Position numbers and translations under genes: made by a program. The notes below the pieces were generated by a model. That model worked only from the letters and a program-made list of their open reading frames with translations. It ran no database searches and was not told where the DNA came from. Of a stretch of DNA of 64,000 nucleotides, positions 56,264 through 64,000 are shown one piece after another. This DNA comes from Streptococcus sp. F0442 (lineage in GTDB: Bacteria; Bacillota; Bacilli; Lactobacillales; Streptococcaceae): contig NZ_KB373315.1 in NCBI RefSeq assembly GCF_000314795.2, forward strand, positions 122,501 to 186,500, in the 5' to 3' direction. Position 1 is the first letter of the stretch. Each line of letters starts with the position of its first letter.

Positions 56264-57574
56264 ATGAAGACAAAAGAACATCAGTTGGATCTTCGTTGGC
56301 TAGAAGCCTATCGGTCCCAAGATCCACATTTCGGTTTGGAGCGCATGGAAGCTCTCTTGGCTTTGAGAGGGAATCCTCACCTAGACTGTCGGGTCATTCA
56401 TGTTGCGGGGACCAATGGCAAAGGGTCTACCATTGCCATTTTATCCCAACTCTTGAGACAGGCAGGTTTACGTGTTGGAGTCTTTACCTCTCCTTATCTG
56501 ATCCATTACAATGACCAAATGACCATTAATAGCGAAGCCATCTCCGATCAAGACCTGCAAACCTACCTGGATAGCTACCAACAGCTCTTGGAAGCTGAAG
56601 AATCAAGAGACATCTTTCAAGGTTTGACGGAATTTGAAGTGATGACGGCGATCGCCTATGATTATTTTGCTCATGAGGAGCTGGATTATGTGATTATGGA
56701 AGTCGGTATGGGGGGACGACTAGACAGTACCAACGTCTGCCAGCCGGTGCTGACCGCGATCACGTCGATAGGCTTGGACCATGTTGCTCTTCTTGGGCCA
56801 GATTTGGCTTCCATTGCCCGTGAAAAGGCTGGTATCATTAAGCCAAAAATCCCTCTGGTTCTAGGGAAATTAGAAGCAGAAGCTAGCCAAGTCATAGAAG
56901 ACATTGCGAATAGTCAGCAGGCTCCAATGTTTACCTATGACAGAGATTATCAGGTTGAGCTAGAAGCCTCTTGTCTATCGGGCCAATCCTTTTCTTATCA
57001 CAGTTTCAAAAGAGAAAAGGCCTCCTATCAAGTGGCGCTCTTAGGTTATCACCAAGCTAGAAATGCAGCTCTTGCTATCAGTATCTGTGATGTACTTTTT
57101 GAAAGAGAAGGGCGTGAACTCTTGTCAAAAGAGTTGGTAGATAAGGCTTTGCGTCAGGTTGTTTGGCCTGGTCGGATGGAAGTTATCTCTCAAAAACCCA
57201 TGATCTTGCTGGACGGGGCCCATAACCCCCATGCCGTTGCGCCTTTGATCGCAAGTCTTCAGGAACTCTTTCCAAGACAAAAAAAGACCATCCTTTTTAC
57301 CTGCATTCGCACCAAAGCCTTAGAAGAGATGTTGCTTCAATGGCAGGACCTTGAAAATAGTCGCTTGATCCTCACGACTTTTGAAGATCCAAGAGCTTAT
57401 TCTCAGGAAGAGATGGCAACTGTTGCTAGAAAACACCAGCTGAAAAAGGTTAACTGGCAAGAGTTTCTACAAAATTGGCAAGCTGAAGGAGATGAGCTCC
57501 TTGTTGTAACAGGATCGCTTTACTTTCTCAGCCAAGTTCGACCTTATTTATTAAAAAAAGAAAAATCCAATTAG
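56264..57574 (+). CDS. folC: folylpolyglutamate / dihydrofolate synthase
   Basis: 436 aa. Mur-ligase fold: ATP loop [10 protein letters not shown] (~48-57), [21 protein letters not shown] (~318-326). Adds glutamate to dihydropteroate and folates. Directly joined to folP and 8 bases before folE. Confidence 0.95.
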   Translation: MKTKEHQLDLRWLEAYRSQDPHFGLERMEALLALRGNPHLDCRVIHVAGTNGKGSTIAILSQLLRQAGLRVGVFTSPYLIHYNDQMTINSEAISDQDLQTYLDSYQQLLEAEESRDIFQGLTEFEVMTAIAYDYFAHEELDYVIMEVGMGGRLDSTNVCQPVLTAITSIGLDHVALLGPDLASIAREKAGIIKPKIPLVLGKLEAEASQVIEDIANSQQAPMFTYDRDYQVELEASCLSGQSFSYHSFKREKASYQVALLGYHQARNAALAISICDVLFEREGRELLSKELVDKALRQVVWPGRMEVISQKPMILLDGAHNPHAVAPLIASLQELFPRQKKTILFTCIRTKALEEMLLQWQDLENSRLILTTFEDPRAYSQEEMATVARKHQLKKVNWQEFLQNWQAEGDELLVVTGSLYFLSQVRPYLLKKEKSN

Positions 57575-57582
57575 GAGATGAT

Positions 57583-58137
57583 ATGGATACAAAGAAAATT
57601 GAAGAAGCAGTAAAAATGATCATCGAGGCAGTCGGTGAAGATGAGAACCGTGAAGGGCTTCAAGAAACCCCGTCCCGCATTGCAAAGATGTACCAAGAAA
57701 TCTTTTCAGGACTAGGACAGACGGCAGAAGAGCACCTGTCTAAATCATTTGAAATCATTGATAACAATATGGTGGTTGAGAAGGATATTTTCTTCCATTC
57801 CATGTGTGAGCATCACTTTTTGCCGTTTTATGGAAAAGTGCACATTGCCTACATCCCAAATGGCCGTGTTGCTGGGCTTTCAAAACTGGCTCGTACGGTT
57901 GAAGTTTATGCTAAAAAACCACAGATTCAGGAACGTTTGACGGTAGAAATCGCAGATGCCTTGATTGAATATCTTGGAGCACAAGGAGCACTTGTCTGGG
58001 TAGAAGCAGAGCATATGTGTATGAACATGCGTGGTGTCCGTAAACCCGGGACTGCTACAGTGACAACTGCTGCGCGTGGACTGCTTGCGACAGATAAAGA
58101 CTTGAAAAATGAAGCCTATAAACTCATGGGCCACTAA
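57583..58137 (+). CDS. folE: GTP cyclohydrolase I
   Basis: 184 aa. Zinc/catalytic segment [13 protein letters not shown] (~67-79), LARTVE, and C-terminal [16 protein letters not shown]. Converts GTP to dihydroneopterin triphosphate, the first pterin step. Ribosome site AGGAGA. Confidence 0.96.
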   Translation: MDTKKIEEAVKMIIEAVGEDENREGLQETPSRIAKMYQEIFSGLGQTAEEHLSKSFEIIDNNMVVEKDIFFHSMCEHHFLPFYGKVHIAYIPNGRVAGLSKLARTVEVYAKKPQIQERLTVEIADALIEYLGAQGALVWVEAEHMCMNMRGVRKPGTATVTTAARGLLATDKDLKNEAYKLMGH

Positions 58138-58162
58138 TGGCCGGCTATAAGAGGTGAAGAGA

Positions 58163-58987
58163 GTGGATCAATTACGGATCAAGGACTTAGAGATATACGC
58201 CTATCATGGTGTTTTTCCGGCAGAAAAAGAATTGGGACAACGCTTTGTCCTAGACCTATGGGTGGATTATGAGATGACTCGTGCTGCCCGTACAGGTGAT
58301 TTGGAAGCTTCGATCCATTATGGGATCTTGGCGGAACAGTTGACCGAGTGGATGCAGGCAGAAAAGATCGATCTGATTGAAACGGTTGCCTTCCAATTGG
58401 TGCAAAAGATTTTCGAAAGCTATGCCTTTGTAGAAAAAGTTCGTCTGGAGTTGAAAAAACCTTGGGCTCCTGTTCCCTTGCCCCTCGAGACTTGTTCGGT
58501 GACAATCGAACGAGAGAAAAAACGAGCCTTTATTGGCCTTGGTACCAATATGGGAGATAAACAACTGCAGCTAGAGACGGCGCTAGAAAAAATCAAGGAT
58601 CGAGGCATTCACCTTCTTCAAACGTCCACAAGGATTGAAACGGAACCTTGGGGAGGAGTGGAGCAAGACGCCTTTTTGAATCAGGTGGCAGAGGTTGAAA
58701 CCTGGATGACCCCAGAGGATTTACTAGAGACCTTACTTGCCATCGAGCAGGAAATGGGGCGTGTCCGTGAGATCAAGTGGGGACCGCGTGTAATTGATTT
58801 AGATCTGCTTTATATGAAGGACACGATTTGTTACAGCCCTAGCTTGATCTTGCCACATCCCTATGTGGCAGAACGAGCCTTTGTATTAGAATCTTTAAAT
58901 GAAATTGCCCCTCATTTTGTGGATCCTGTTCAAAGAAAACAGATCCGACAACTGTGGGAGGCTGTAAAAGAAACAAAAGGTAGTTGA
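58163..58987 (+). CDS. folBK: dihydroneopterin aldolase / HPPK fusion (SulD-type)
   Basis: 274 aa from GTG 58163 (VDQLRIKDL, matching pneumococcal SulD), with AGAGGTGAAG upstream; an in-frame GTG 58154 is too close to that site. FolB domain ~1-117 ([18 protein letters not shown]), FolK domain ~118-274 ([34 protein letters not shown]). Carries two consecutive steps to DHPP pyrophosphate, the partner substrate of FolP. Confidence 0.95.
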   Translation: MDQLRIKDLEIYAYHGVFPAEKELGQRFVLDLWVDYEMTRAARTGDLEASIHYGILAEQLTEWMQAEKIDLIETVAFQLVQKIFESYAFVEKVRLELKKPWAPVPLPLETCSVTIEREKKRAFIGLGTNMGDKQLQLETALEKIKDRGIHLLQTSTRIETEPWGGVEQDAFLNQVAEVETWMTPEDLLETLLAIEQEMGRVREIKWGPRVIDLDLLYMKDTICYSPSLILPHPYVAERAFVLESLNEIAPHFVDPVQRKQIRQLWEAVKETKGS

Positions 58988-59008
58988 TCCAAGGGTCAAC
59001 TATTTTTT
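58981..59008 (+). terminator. terminator of the folate operon
   Basis: TAGTTGA (58981-58987) / TCAACTA (58996-59002) then TTTTTT; overlaps the folBK stop codon. Confidence 0.85.
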
Positions 59009-59011
59009 ACC

Positions 59012-59040
59012 TTGACAGGTTAATTGAGCAGGAGTATATT
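59012..59040 (+). promoter_or_regulatory. consensus promoter of the 51-residue peptide gene
   Basis: TTGACA (59012-59017), 17-bp spacer, TATATT (59035-59040). Confidence 0.8.
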
Positions 59041-59072
59041 AAGCTTAATTAGACGAAGAGAAGGAGGGCGTC

Positions 59073-59228
59073 ATGAAATCTTATCTTGTAAAATGGTTGA
59101 TCGCGATTATTTTGGCTATTCTTTTCCTTTGGTTGAGTTTGGAAACGAACTTACTTCCAAAAGAAGTGTATCCCATTCTCCTTATCCCGATGCTGGTTGT
59201 GGGTCTCTATCTTTTTAAGGAGAGGTAA
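59073..59228 (+). CDS. 51-residue two-helix membrane peptide
   Basis: ATG 59073 behind the strong AGAAGGAGGG, with its own consensus promoter and terminator. Basic start MKSYLVKW, helix ~8-23 (LIAIILAILFLWLSL), short loop ETNLLPKEVY, second helix ~34-48, end KER. Family not recognised. The complete expression unit makes a real gene likely. Confidence 0.72.
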   Translation: MKSYLVKWLIAIILAILFLWLSLETNLLPKEVYPILLIPMLVVGLYLFKER

Positions 59229-59251
59229 TTCTCCATCCAGCTAAACTATGA

Positions 59252-59295
59252 AAAATCCCCTGAGTGCTAACTGTTTCAAGAACTCAGGGGATTTT
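59252..59295. terminator. bidirectional terminator
   Basis: 14-bp stem AAAATCCCCTGAGT / ACTCAGGGGATTTT between convergent genes. Confidence 0.88.
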
Positions 59296-59337
59296 CTGTA
59301 TATGGAGCTAGAACCAACAGTCTAGCCTTGCTTTTCT

Positions 59338-60822
59338 TTATTTCCGATACAAGCGATCGTATTGGTAGATGGGGTCCATGGTGACGTTGATGCCGAGTTT
59401 GCGAAGGACATTTTTATCTTCGTCTGTCAGCATAACCGTTGAGTGGGCTTCGCTACCTTTCAATTTGCCTAATTCTTGCATAGCAAGGTTGGCATCTTCG
59501 TTGCTCATGGCCGTAATGGCAAGGGCAATGAGGATCTCGTTCGAGTGAAGGCGAGGATTTCGACTACCCAAATGATTGATCTTCAAGCCTTGGATCGGTT
59601 GAACATACTCAGGCTCGATTAATTTGGTTTCTTTGTCAATATGAGCCAATTTCTTGATGGCATTGATCAAGAGGGCTGCCGTTGGGCCAAAAAGGTCAGA
59701 AGTTTTCCCTGTTACCATTTCTCCGTTTGGTAATTCAAGCGCCATTGCTGGTTCGCCTGTTTCTTCTTCTTTTTGACGGGCCAGGACGGTTACTTTTCGG
59801 TCATTTGGTGTAATGCCAAGATCATTCATCAAGAGTTTTATCTTCTTAACTGCCCCTTCACCGACGCGTTCAGCTTTGACGTCCAAAATAGTTTGGTAAT
59901 AACGACGGATGATTTCTTGTTGAGAGGCTTCGATCGCAGCATCATTGTCCACAATGGCAAAACCGACCATATTGACACCCATATCTGTTGGGGAAGCGTA
60001 AGGAGATTCTCCGAGGATGCGTTCCAACATCCGCTTCAGTACAGGGAAGATTTCGATGTCGCGGTTGTAGTTGACCGTTGTTTTCCCGTAAGTTTGGAGG
60101 TGGAAGGGATCGATCATATTGACATCGTCTAGATCTGCAGTCGCTGCCTCATAAGCCAAGTTGACTGGGTGATGCAAAGGAAGATTCCACACAGGGAAGG
60201 TTTCAAACTTAGCATAACCAGATTTGATTCCATTCAATTGGTCATGGTACATATTGGACATACAAGTTGCCAGTTTACCAGAACCAGGTCCAGGAGCTGT
60301 TACCACAACCAAATTGCGACTGGTCTTGATGTAGTCATTTTTCCCCATCCCCTCAGGAGAGATGATATGGTCCATATCCGTTGGGTAGCCCTTGATCGGA
60401 TAGTGGAGGTAAGAGGCGATACCACTCTTCTCTAGTTGCTTGCGAAAGGCATCTGCTGCAGCTTGTCCAGCATATTGAGTGATGACGACGGACCCAACGT
60501 AGATCCCTAATTCATTGAATTTGTCGATCAAACGTAGCACTTCTTGGTCATAAGAAATTCCTAGGTCTCCACGGGCTTTTGAGTGCTCAATGTTGTTAGC
60601 GTTGATGGCAATGACAATCTCCACTTGGTCGCGCAATTCTTGGAGCAGCTTGATCTTATTGTCTGGTTCGTATCCAGGGAGGACACGAGCGGCATGGAAG
60701 TCCTCTAACATCTTTCCACCAAATTCAAGGTAGAGCTTGCCATCAAATTGGTTAATTCGCTCAATAATGTGGTCACGTTGCAAGTTCAAATACTGTTCAG
60801 AACTAAAAGCTTGTTTTTTCAT
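59338..60822 (-). CDS. UPF0371/DUF1846 protein
   Basis: 494 aa from ATG 60822 (AGGAG upstream); the frame to 60867 has no ribosome site. N-terminal nucleotide-binding-like fold ([18 protein letters not shown]), [18 protein letters not shown] resembling a phosphate loop, and a conserved C-terminus. Structures exist for the family but the function is unknown. Single gene. Confidence 0.88.
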   Translation of the reverse strand: MKKQAFSSEQYLNLQRDHIIERINQFDGKLYLEFGGKMLEDFHAARVLPGYEPDNKIKLLQELRDQVEIVIAINANNIEHSKARGDLGISYDQEVLRLIDKFNELGIYVGSVVITQYAGQAAADAFRKQLEKSGIASYLHYPIKGYPTDMDHIISPEGMGKNDYIKTSRNLVVVTAPGPGSGKLATCMSNMYHDQLNGIKSGYAKFETFPVWNLPLHHPVNLAYEAATADLDDVNMIDPFHLQTYGKTTVNYNRDIEIFPVLKRMLERILGESPYASPTDMGVNMVGFAIVDNDAAIEASQQEIIRRYYQTILDVKAERVGEGAVKKIKLLMNDLGITPNDRKVTVLARQKEEETGEPAMALELPNGEMVTGKTSDLFGPTAALLINAIKKLAHIDKETKLIEPEYVQPIQGLKINHLGSRNPRLHSNEILIALAITAMSNEDANLAMQELGKLKGSEAHSTVMLTDEDKNVLRKLGINVTMDPIYQYDRLYRK

Positions 60823-61030
60823 GTAAAACTCCTGTATATAAGGGAAGGGTCTGCCACACAGAACCAAGGATGAGTGTTCAGTTCCCTACCATTTCATTCC
60901 TTCATATTATATCAGAAAACAGATGGAAGATAAAATATTCTAAGATACTTTCCATAGGGGAGTGTGGATGCCAAGGGGTTCAATGGTTACTCATGGTAGA
61001 AGGTTTCCAAGAGGACTTTGTTTCCCTCCT

Positions 61031-61052
61031 AAAAAAGCCTCTTACGAGGCTT
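61031..61052 (-). terminator. pepA terminator
   Basis: On the minus strand GCCTC-GTAA-GAGGC followed by TTTTTT, just downstream of the pepA stop. Confidence 0.85.
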
Positions 61053-61066
61053 CTGATTGGATTTTC

Positions 61067-62131
61067 TTAATACTGTTTGATCAGATCAACTGTAGAGCGA
61101 TCCAATTTCTTAACCAATGCTTGCAAGAAGGCTTGCGCTTGCAAGAAATCATCCATGGCATAGAGGGTTTGGTGAGAGTGGATGTAACGTGCGCAGACAC
61201 CAATGGTTGTTGATGGGACTCCACCATTCTTCAAGTGTGCTGCACCTGCATCGGTACCACCTTTGGCACAATAGTATTGGAATTTAATGCCCGCTTCCTC
61301 AGCAGTTGTGAGCAAGAAGTCTTTCATATTTGGTAGCATGATGTGACCTGGATCGTAGAAGCGAAGCAGTGTTCCTTCCCCGATCGCGCCCTGATCCCCA
61401 AAGACATCAGCCGCTGGTGAACAGTCTACCGCAAGGAAGATTTCAGGATCGAATTTAGTAGTTGAGGTGTGGGCTCCACGAAGTCCTACTTCTTCTTGAA
61501 CGTTAGCACCTACATAGAGTTCGTTGTTTAAAGCTTGACCAGAAAGACTCTTGGCTAATTCACTGACCATCAAGACGCCGTAGCGGTTATCCCATGCTTT
61601 AGAAATGACGTTTTTACCATTAGCAGTGAGAATTGCAGAGCTATCTGGGACCAAGGTATCTCCAGGACGGATGCCATAGCTCTCAGCTTCAGCTTTAGAA
61701 CTGAAGCCTGCATCAAAAACGATGTCGCTAATGGCAGGTACGGTTGGCCCACCTGTACCACGTGTCAAATGTGGAGGAACAGATCCGGAAATAGCAGGGT
61801 ATTCACGTCCATCACGTGTAAAGAGTTTGAAGCGTTGGCTGCTGACGACCATCGGATTCCAACCTCCGATTGGGACAACACGGAAAGTTCCGTCAGCTTT
61901 GATTTCGCTGATCATAAAACCAACTTCGTCCATGTGTGCAGCTACTAAGATACGAGGAGCATCGGTTGCTGTTGAGTGTTTGACCCCAAAGATCCCGCCG
62001 AGACCATCTGTCACGATTTCGTCCACATGAGGGGTCAATTGTTGGCGCAAATAATCCCGTACAGGAGCTTCATGACCTGAGATGGCAGGAATTTCAGTTA
62101 CTTCTTTGATTTTAGAAAATAAATCAGTCAT
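61067..62131 (-). CDS. pepA: glutamyl aminopeptidase (M42 family)
   Basis: 354 aa. Two-metal site residues visible in AAHMDEVGFM (His, Asp), NVQEEVGLRG (Glu pair), VDCSPA (Asp) and ARYIHSH (His). Cytoplasmic tetrahedral peptidase removing N-terminal Glu/Asp from peptides. Single gene; ribosome site AGGTAACC-like, weak. Confidence 0.95.
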   Translation of the reverse strand: MTDLFSKIKEVTEIPAISGHEAPVRDYLRQQLTPHVDEIVTDGLGGIFGVKHSTATDAPRILVAAHMDEVGFMISEIKADGTFRVVPIGGWNPMVVSSQRFKLFTRDGREYPAISGSVPPHLTRGTGGPTVPAISDIVFDAGFSSKAEAESYGIRPGDTLVPDSSAILTANGKNVISKAWDNRYGVLMVSELAKSLSGQALNNELYVGANVQEEVGLRGAHTSTTKFDPEIFLAVDCSPAADVFGDQGAIGEGTLLRFYDPGHIMLPNMKDFLLTTAEEAGIKFQYYCAKGGTDAGAAHLKNGGVPSTTIGVCARYIHSHQTLYAMDDFLQAQAFLQALVKKLDRSTVDLIKQY

Positions 62132-62238
62132 AGGTTACCTTCTTTCTGATGCTATTTTATCACTTTTTCTATAAGGATGGTAGCGTTATTATAGAAATCG
62201 GTCCCAAAAAACTGAAGGAGGAGATCCATCCTAGACCA

Positions 62239-62267
62239 TTGTCCCTCTGCTTATTTTGTGTTACAAT
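62239..62267 (+). promoter_or_regulatory. promoter giving a leaderless DUF4651 transcript
   Basis: TTGTCC (62239-62244), 17-bp spacer, TACAAT (62262-62267). The ATG at 62275 lies where transcription should begin, and no ribosome-binding site precedes it. Confidence 0.65.
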
Positions 62268-62274
62268 AGGCACT

Positions 62275-62565
62275 ATGAAAGCTAAAAAAATTATTTTGTC
62301 TAGTCTGGCTCTAGCAAGTGCAGGAGCTCTTGCGGCCGGTGTTTATAAAATTGCCAAAGATCAAAAGCGTCTCCGTACTCAAGAAGAGTTGGTAGCAGAA
62401 GTACGGGAGCAAATGGAAGCCATGGGGACGATTGCGACTCTGTATGTGGAACTCTATGAGTCTAGTGAAGAGCGCTTAGTAGGAGGCGTTATTTTTGAAG
62501 ATGAGCGCCATTACCGCTTTGTTTATGAGGATAGCCTCTTGCGCTATGAAGAGGAAAAACTATGA
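62275..62565 (+). CDS. DUF4651 family protein
   Basis: 96 aa. N-terminal helix (IILSSLALASAGALAAGVY, ~6-24) anchoring it, then ~70 soluble residues (LYVELYESSEERLVGGVIFEDERHY). Streptococcal family of unknown function next to a thioredoxin gene and ytpR. ATG 62275 is chosen because homologues begin with the same MKAKK-type start. Overlaps the thioredoxin gene by 4 bases. Confidence 0.85.
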   Translation: MKAKKIILSSLALASAGALAAGVYKIAKDQKRLRTQEELVAEVREQMEAMGTIATLYVELYESSEERLVGGVIFEDERHYRFVYEDSLLRYEEEKL

Positions 62566-62879
62566 TCACACCGAGTTCTCTAGAAGAAATTGCTTCTTAT
62601 GTAGAGCAAGAGGGCAAGAAAGTCTTTGTCTTTTCAGCTGACTGGTGTGGGGATTGCCGTTATCTCAAGCCTTTTTTGCCGGAGATTGAGGCTGAAAATC
62701 CCGAATTTATCTTTATCTTAATTGACCGAGATGCCTATATGGATCTGGCGAAAGTCTGGGATGTTTATGGGATCCCTAGTTTGGTGGTTCTGGAAAAGGA
62801 TAAGGAAATCGGACGGTTTGTCAATCGGGATCGGAAAACTAAAGCCCAGATTACAGCATTCTTAGCAGGATTAAAATAG
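62562..62879 (+). CDS. thioredoxin-family protein
   Basis: 105 aa. Active site SADWCGDCRYLKPF with the redox pair C29/C32 and the cis-proline region YGIPSLVVL. Cytoplasmic, no signal peptide. WCGDC differs from the classic WCGPC, so redox potential or partner may differ. Coupled to DUF4651 and 9 bases before ytpR. Confidence 0.88.
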   Translation: MITPSSLEEIASYVEQEGKKVFVFSADWCGDCRYLKPFLPEIEAENPEFIFILIDRDAYMDLAKVWDVYGIPSLVVLEKDKEIGRFVNRDRKTKAQITAFLAGLK

Positions 62880-62888
62880 GAGAAGAAC

Positions 62889-63515
62889 ATGATTGTAACA
62901 TACAACAAAGAACAAGTCGGCGATGTATTGATGCTGACCTTGAAAAATAGTGGAGAAGCCAAGCTAGCGGTGGAGAGAAAAGGAAAGGTGGCTCGCGTTT
63001 ACCGTGAGGACAACCAAGAAACGGTTGCCTGGAATATTTTTGATGCCTCATCTTTCTTCGCCATCGAAGGCAAGGGCCAAGTTTTTTTGACAGATGAGCA
63101 AGTAGCTCGTTTGAATCAAGAATTGGAAGCAGAAGGCTTCACAGAACGATTGGTCAACGATCAAGAACCAAAATTTGTGGTCGGAGAAATCCTTGAAATG
63201 GTGGCCCATCCAGATAGTGACCACTTGAATATCTGCCAAGTAGCAGTTGGGGCAGATAAGACAGTTCAGATCGTAGCAGGGGCTCCAAATGCGCGGGTGG
63301 GTCTAAAAACCATTGTTGCTCTTCCAGGTGCCATGATGCCGGATGGCAGCTTGATTTTCCCAGGGGCACTTCGTGGTGAAAAAAGTTATGGCATGATGTG
63401 CAGTCCTCGCGAATTGCACTTGCCAAATGCTCCTCAAAAACGAGGCATTATTGAATTGAACGACGCAGAAGTAGCAGGGACACCATTTGATCCAGCTCGT
63501 CACTGGTATGAATAA
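62889..63515 (+). CDS. ytpR: YtpR-type tRNA-binding protein
   Basis: 208 aa. N-terminal DUF4479 domain (~1-85) and an EMAP/PheT-like tRNA-binding domain (~95-200; VGEILEMVAHPDSDHLNICQV, IVAGAPNARVGLK, GMMCSPREL). Not fused to a synthetase; may bring tRNA to a partner or proofread. Ribosome site AGGAGAAG. Confidence 0.92.
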   Translation: MIVTYNKEQVGDVLMLTLKNSGEAKLAVERKGKVARVYREDNQETVAWNIFDASSFFAIEGKGQVFLTDEQVARLNQELEAEGFTERLVNDQEPKFVVGEILEMVAHPDSDHLNICQVAVGADKTVQIVAGAPNARVGLKTIVALPGAMMPDGSLIFPGALRGEKSYGMMCSPRELHLPNAPQKRGIIELNDAEVAGTPFDPARHWYE

Positions 63516-63521
63516 GGAAAG

Positions 63522-63553
63522 AATCTAGGATGTTTTGAATCCTGGATTTTTTG
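63522..63553 (+). terminator. ytpR terminator
   Basis: AATC-T-AGGAT / ATCCT-G-GATT stem followed by TTTTTT. Confidence 0.78.
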
Positions 63554-63590
63554 ATGATTTTGAGTTACAACCTCCATTTTTTGAAATTTT

Positions 63591-63598
63591 TTCGAATA
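63591..63598 (+). promoter_or_regulatory. ComX (SigX) box of ssbB
   Basis: TTCGAATA after a T-rich stretch, 20 bases before ATG 63618, identical to the box at 48346-48353. Confidence 0.88.
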
Positions 63599-63617
63599 AA
63601 TAGATAGGAGGTAAATG

Positions 63618-64000
63618 ATGTATAATAAAGTTATTTTAATCGGTCGCCTAGTAGCGGCTCCAGAATTGCATAAAACCAGCACAGATAAATCCGTTGCCCG
63701 AGTGACCGTTGCGGTCAATCGTCGCTACAAGGACCAAAACGGGGAGCGAGAGACTGATTTTGTCAATGTCGTTGTCTGGGGGAAATTGGCTGAAACCATG
63801 GCTAGTTATGCCAGTAAAGGTAGCTTGATCTCTTTGGATGGAGAGATTCGGACGCGCCGCTACGAGAAAAATGGCGTCATGCAGTATGTGACAGAGGTCC
63901 TCTGCCAAAGTTTTCAATTGCTAGAGAGCCGGGCTCAGCGGGCTATGCGTGAAAATGGTGGAACAGGAGATTTGGCCGATATCATCTTAGAAGAGGAAGA
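63618..64000 (+). CDS. ssbB: competence single-stranded DNA-binding protein SsbB (3' end cut by the window)
   Basis: 127 complete codons here; the pneumococcal protein is 131 aa, so only a few are missing. OB fold (MYNKVILIGRLVAAPELHK, DFVNVVVWGKLAETMA), and the short tail RAQRAMRENGG...DIILEEE lacks the long Gly/Gln linker of the housekeeping SSB. ATG 63618 fits AGGAGGT better than 63615. Protects imported single strands during transformation. Confidence 0.93.
   Translation, partial: MYNKVILIGRLVAAPELHKTSTDKSVARVTVAVNRRYKDQNGERETDFVNVVVWGKLAETMASYASKGSLISLDGEIRTRRYEKNGVMQYVTEVLCQSFQLLESRAQRAMRENGGTGDLADIILEEE

Overview
The window looks like a chromosomal segment of a Streptococcus from the mitis/sanguinis/parasanguinis part of the genus. 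This rests on near-identical gene content to S. pneumoniae core loci (adcRCBA, ackA after comGABCDEFG, folP-folC-folE-folBK, rpoBC after pbp1b, ssbB), on TTCGAATA competence boxes, and on streptococcal family proteins (DUF6287, DUF4651, DUF1033). The species is inferred, not proven.

Layout. 1-690: eight tRNA genes (Ser, fMet, Phe, Tyr, Trp, His, Gln, Leu). 634-6300: a 5.6 kb integrative mobilizable element inserted in the 3' end of tRNA-Leu, bounded by an exact 57-bp direct repeat. It carries a tyrosine integrase, a DUF3173 protein, a Rep_trans/MobT-like relaxase, an XRE repressor, an SMR efflux pump and a truncated NUDIX gene. 6350-9850: the zinc-uptake operon adcR-adcC-adcB-adcA. 9988-10545: a DUF6287 lipoprotein.

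10580-27101 is one block for host N-glycan use. Cytoplasmic mannosidases GH92, GH125 and GH38, a ROK protein and a GH20C hexosaminidase are followed by an NgtP1-P2-S-type ABC importer, then a YesL protein and a YesM/YesN two-component system. In S. pneumoniae, as I recall it, these parts lie at separate loci. A perfect CcpA (cre) site overlaps the start region of the importer promoter.

27432-31162: rRNA methyltransferase RlmA(II), a decayed HxlR regulator, and an ABC-2 transporter operon with its own LytTR regulator and DUF3021 membrane protein. 31225-42839: tyrS, pbp1b, rpoB (with a long structured leader) and rpoC.

43161-47669 is the most intriguing region. It is a compact exopolysaccharide operon: UDP-GlcNAc 2-epimerase, a four-helix membrane protein ending in what looks like a degenerate GGDEF domain, an unlisted 46-residue single-helix protein, a processive GT2 synthase, and a membrane-anchored GH8 hydrolase. 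The set resembles the Listeria Pss (ManNAc polymer) and PelD-type systems. That is unexpected in a genus that mostly lacks cyclic-di-GMP signalling.

47895-54336: DUF1033, the competence pseudopilus operon comGA-GG behind a ComX box, a DNA-methylase-like protein and ackA. 54405-58987: a CPBP protease-like protein and the folate genes folP, folC, folE and fused folBK. 59073-64000: a 51-residue membrane peptide, UPF0371 protein, pepA, a DUF4651 gene with an apparently leaderless promoter, a thioredoxin, YtpR, and the start of ssbB behind a second ComX box.
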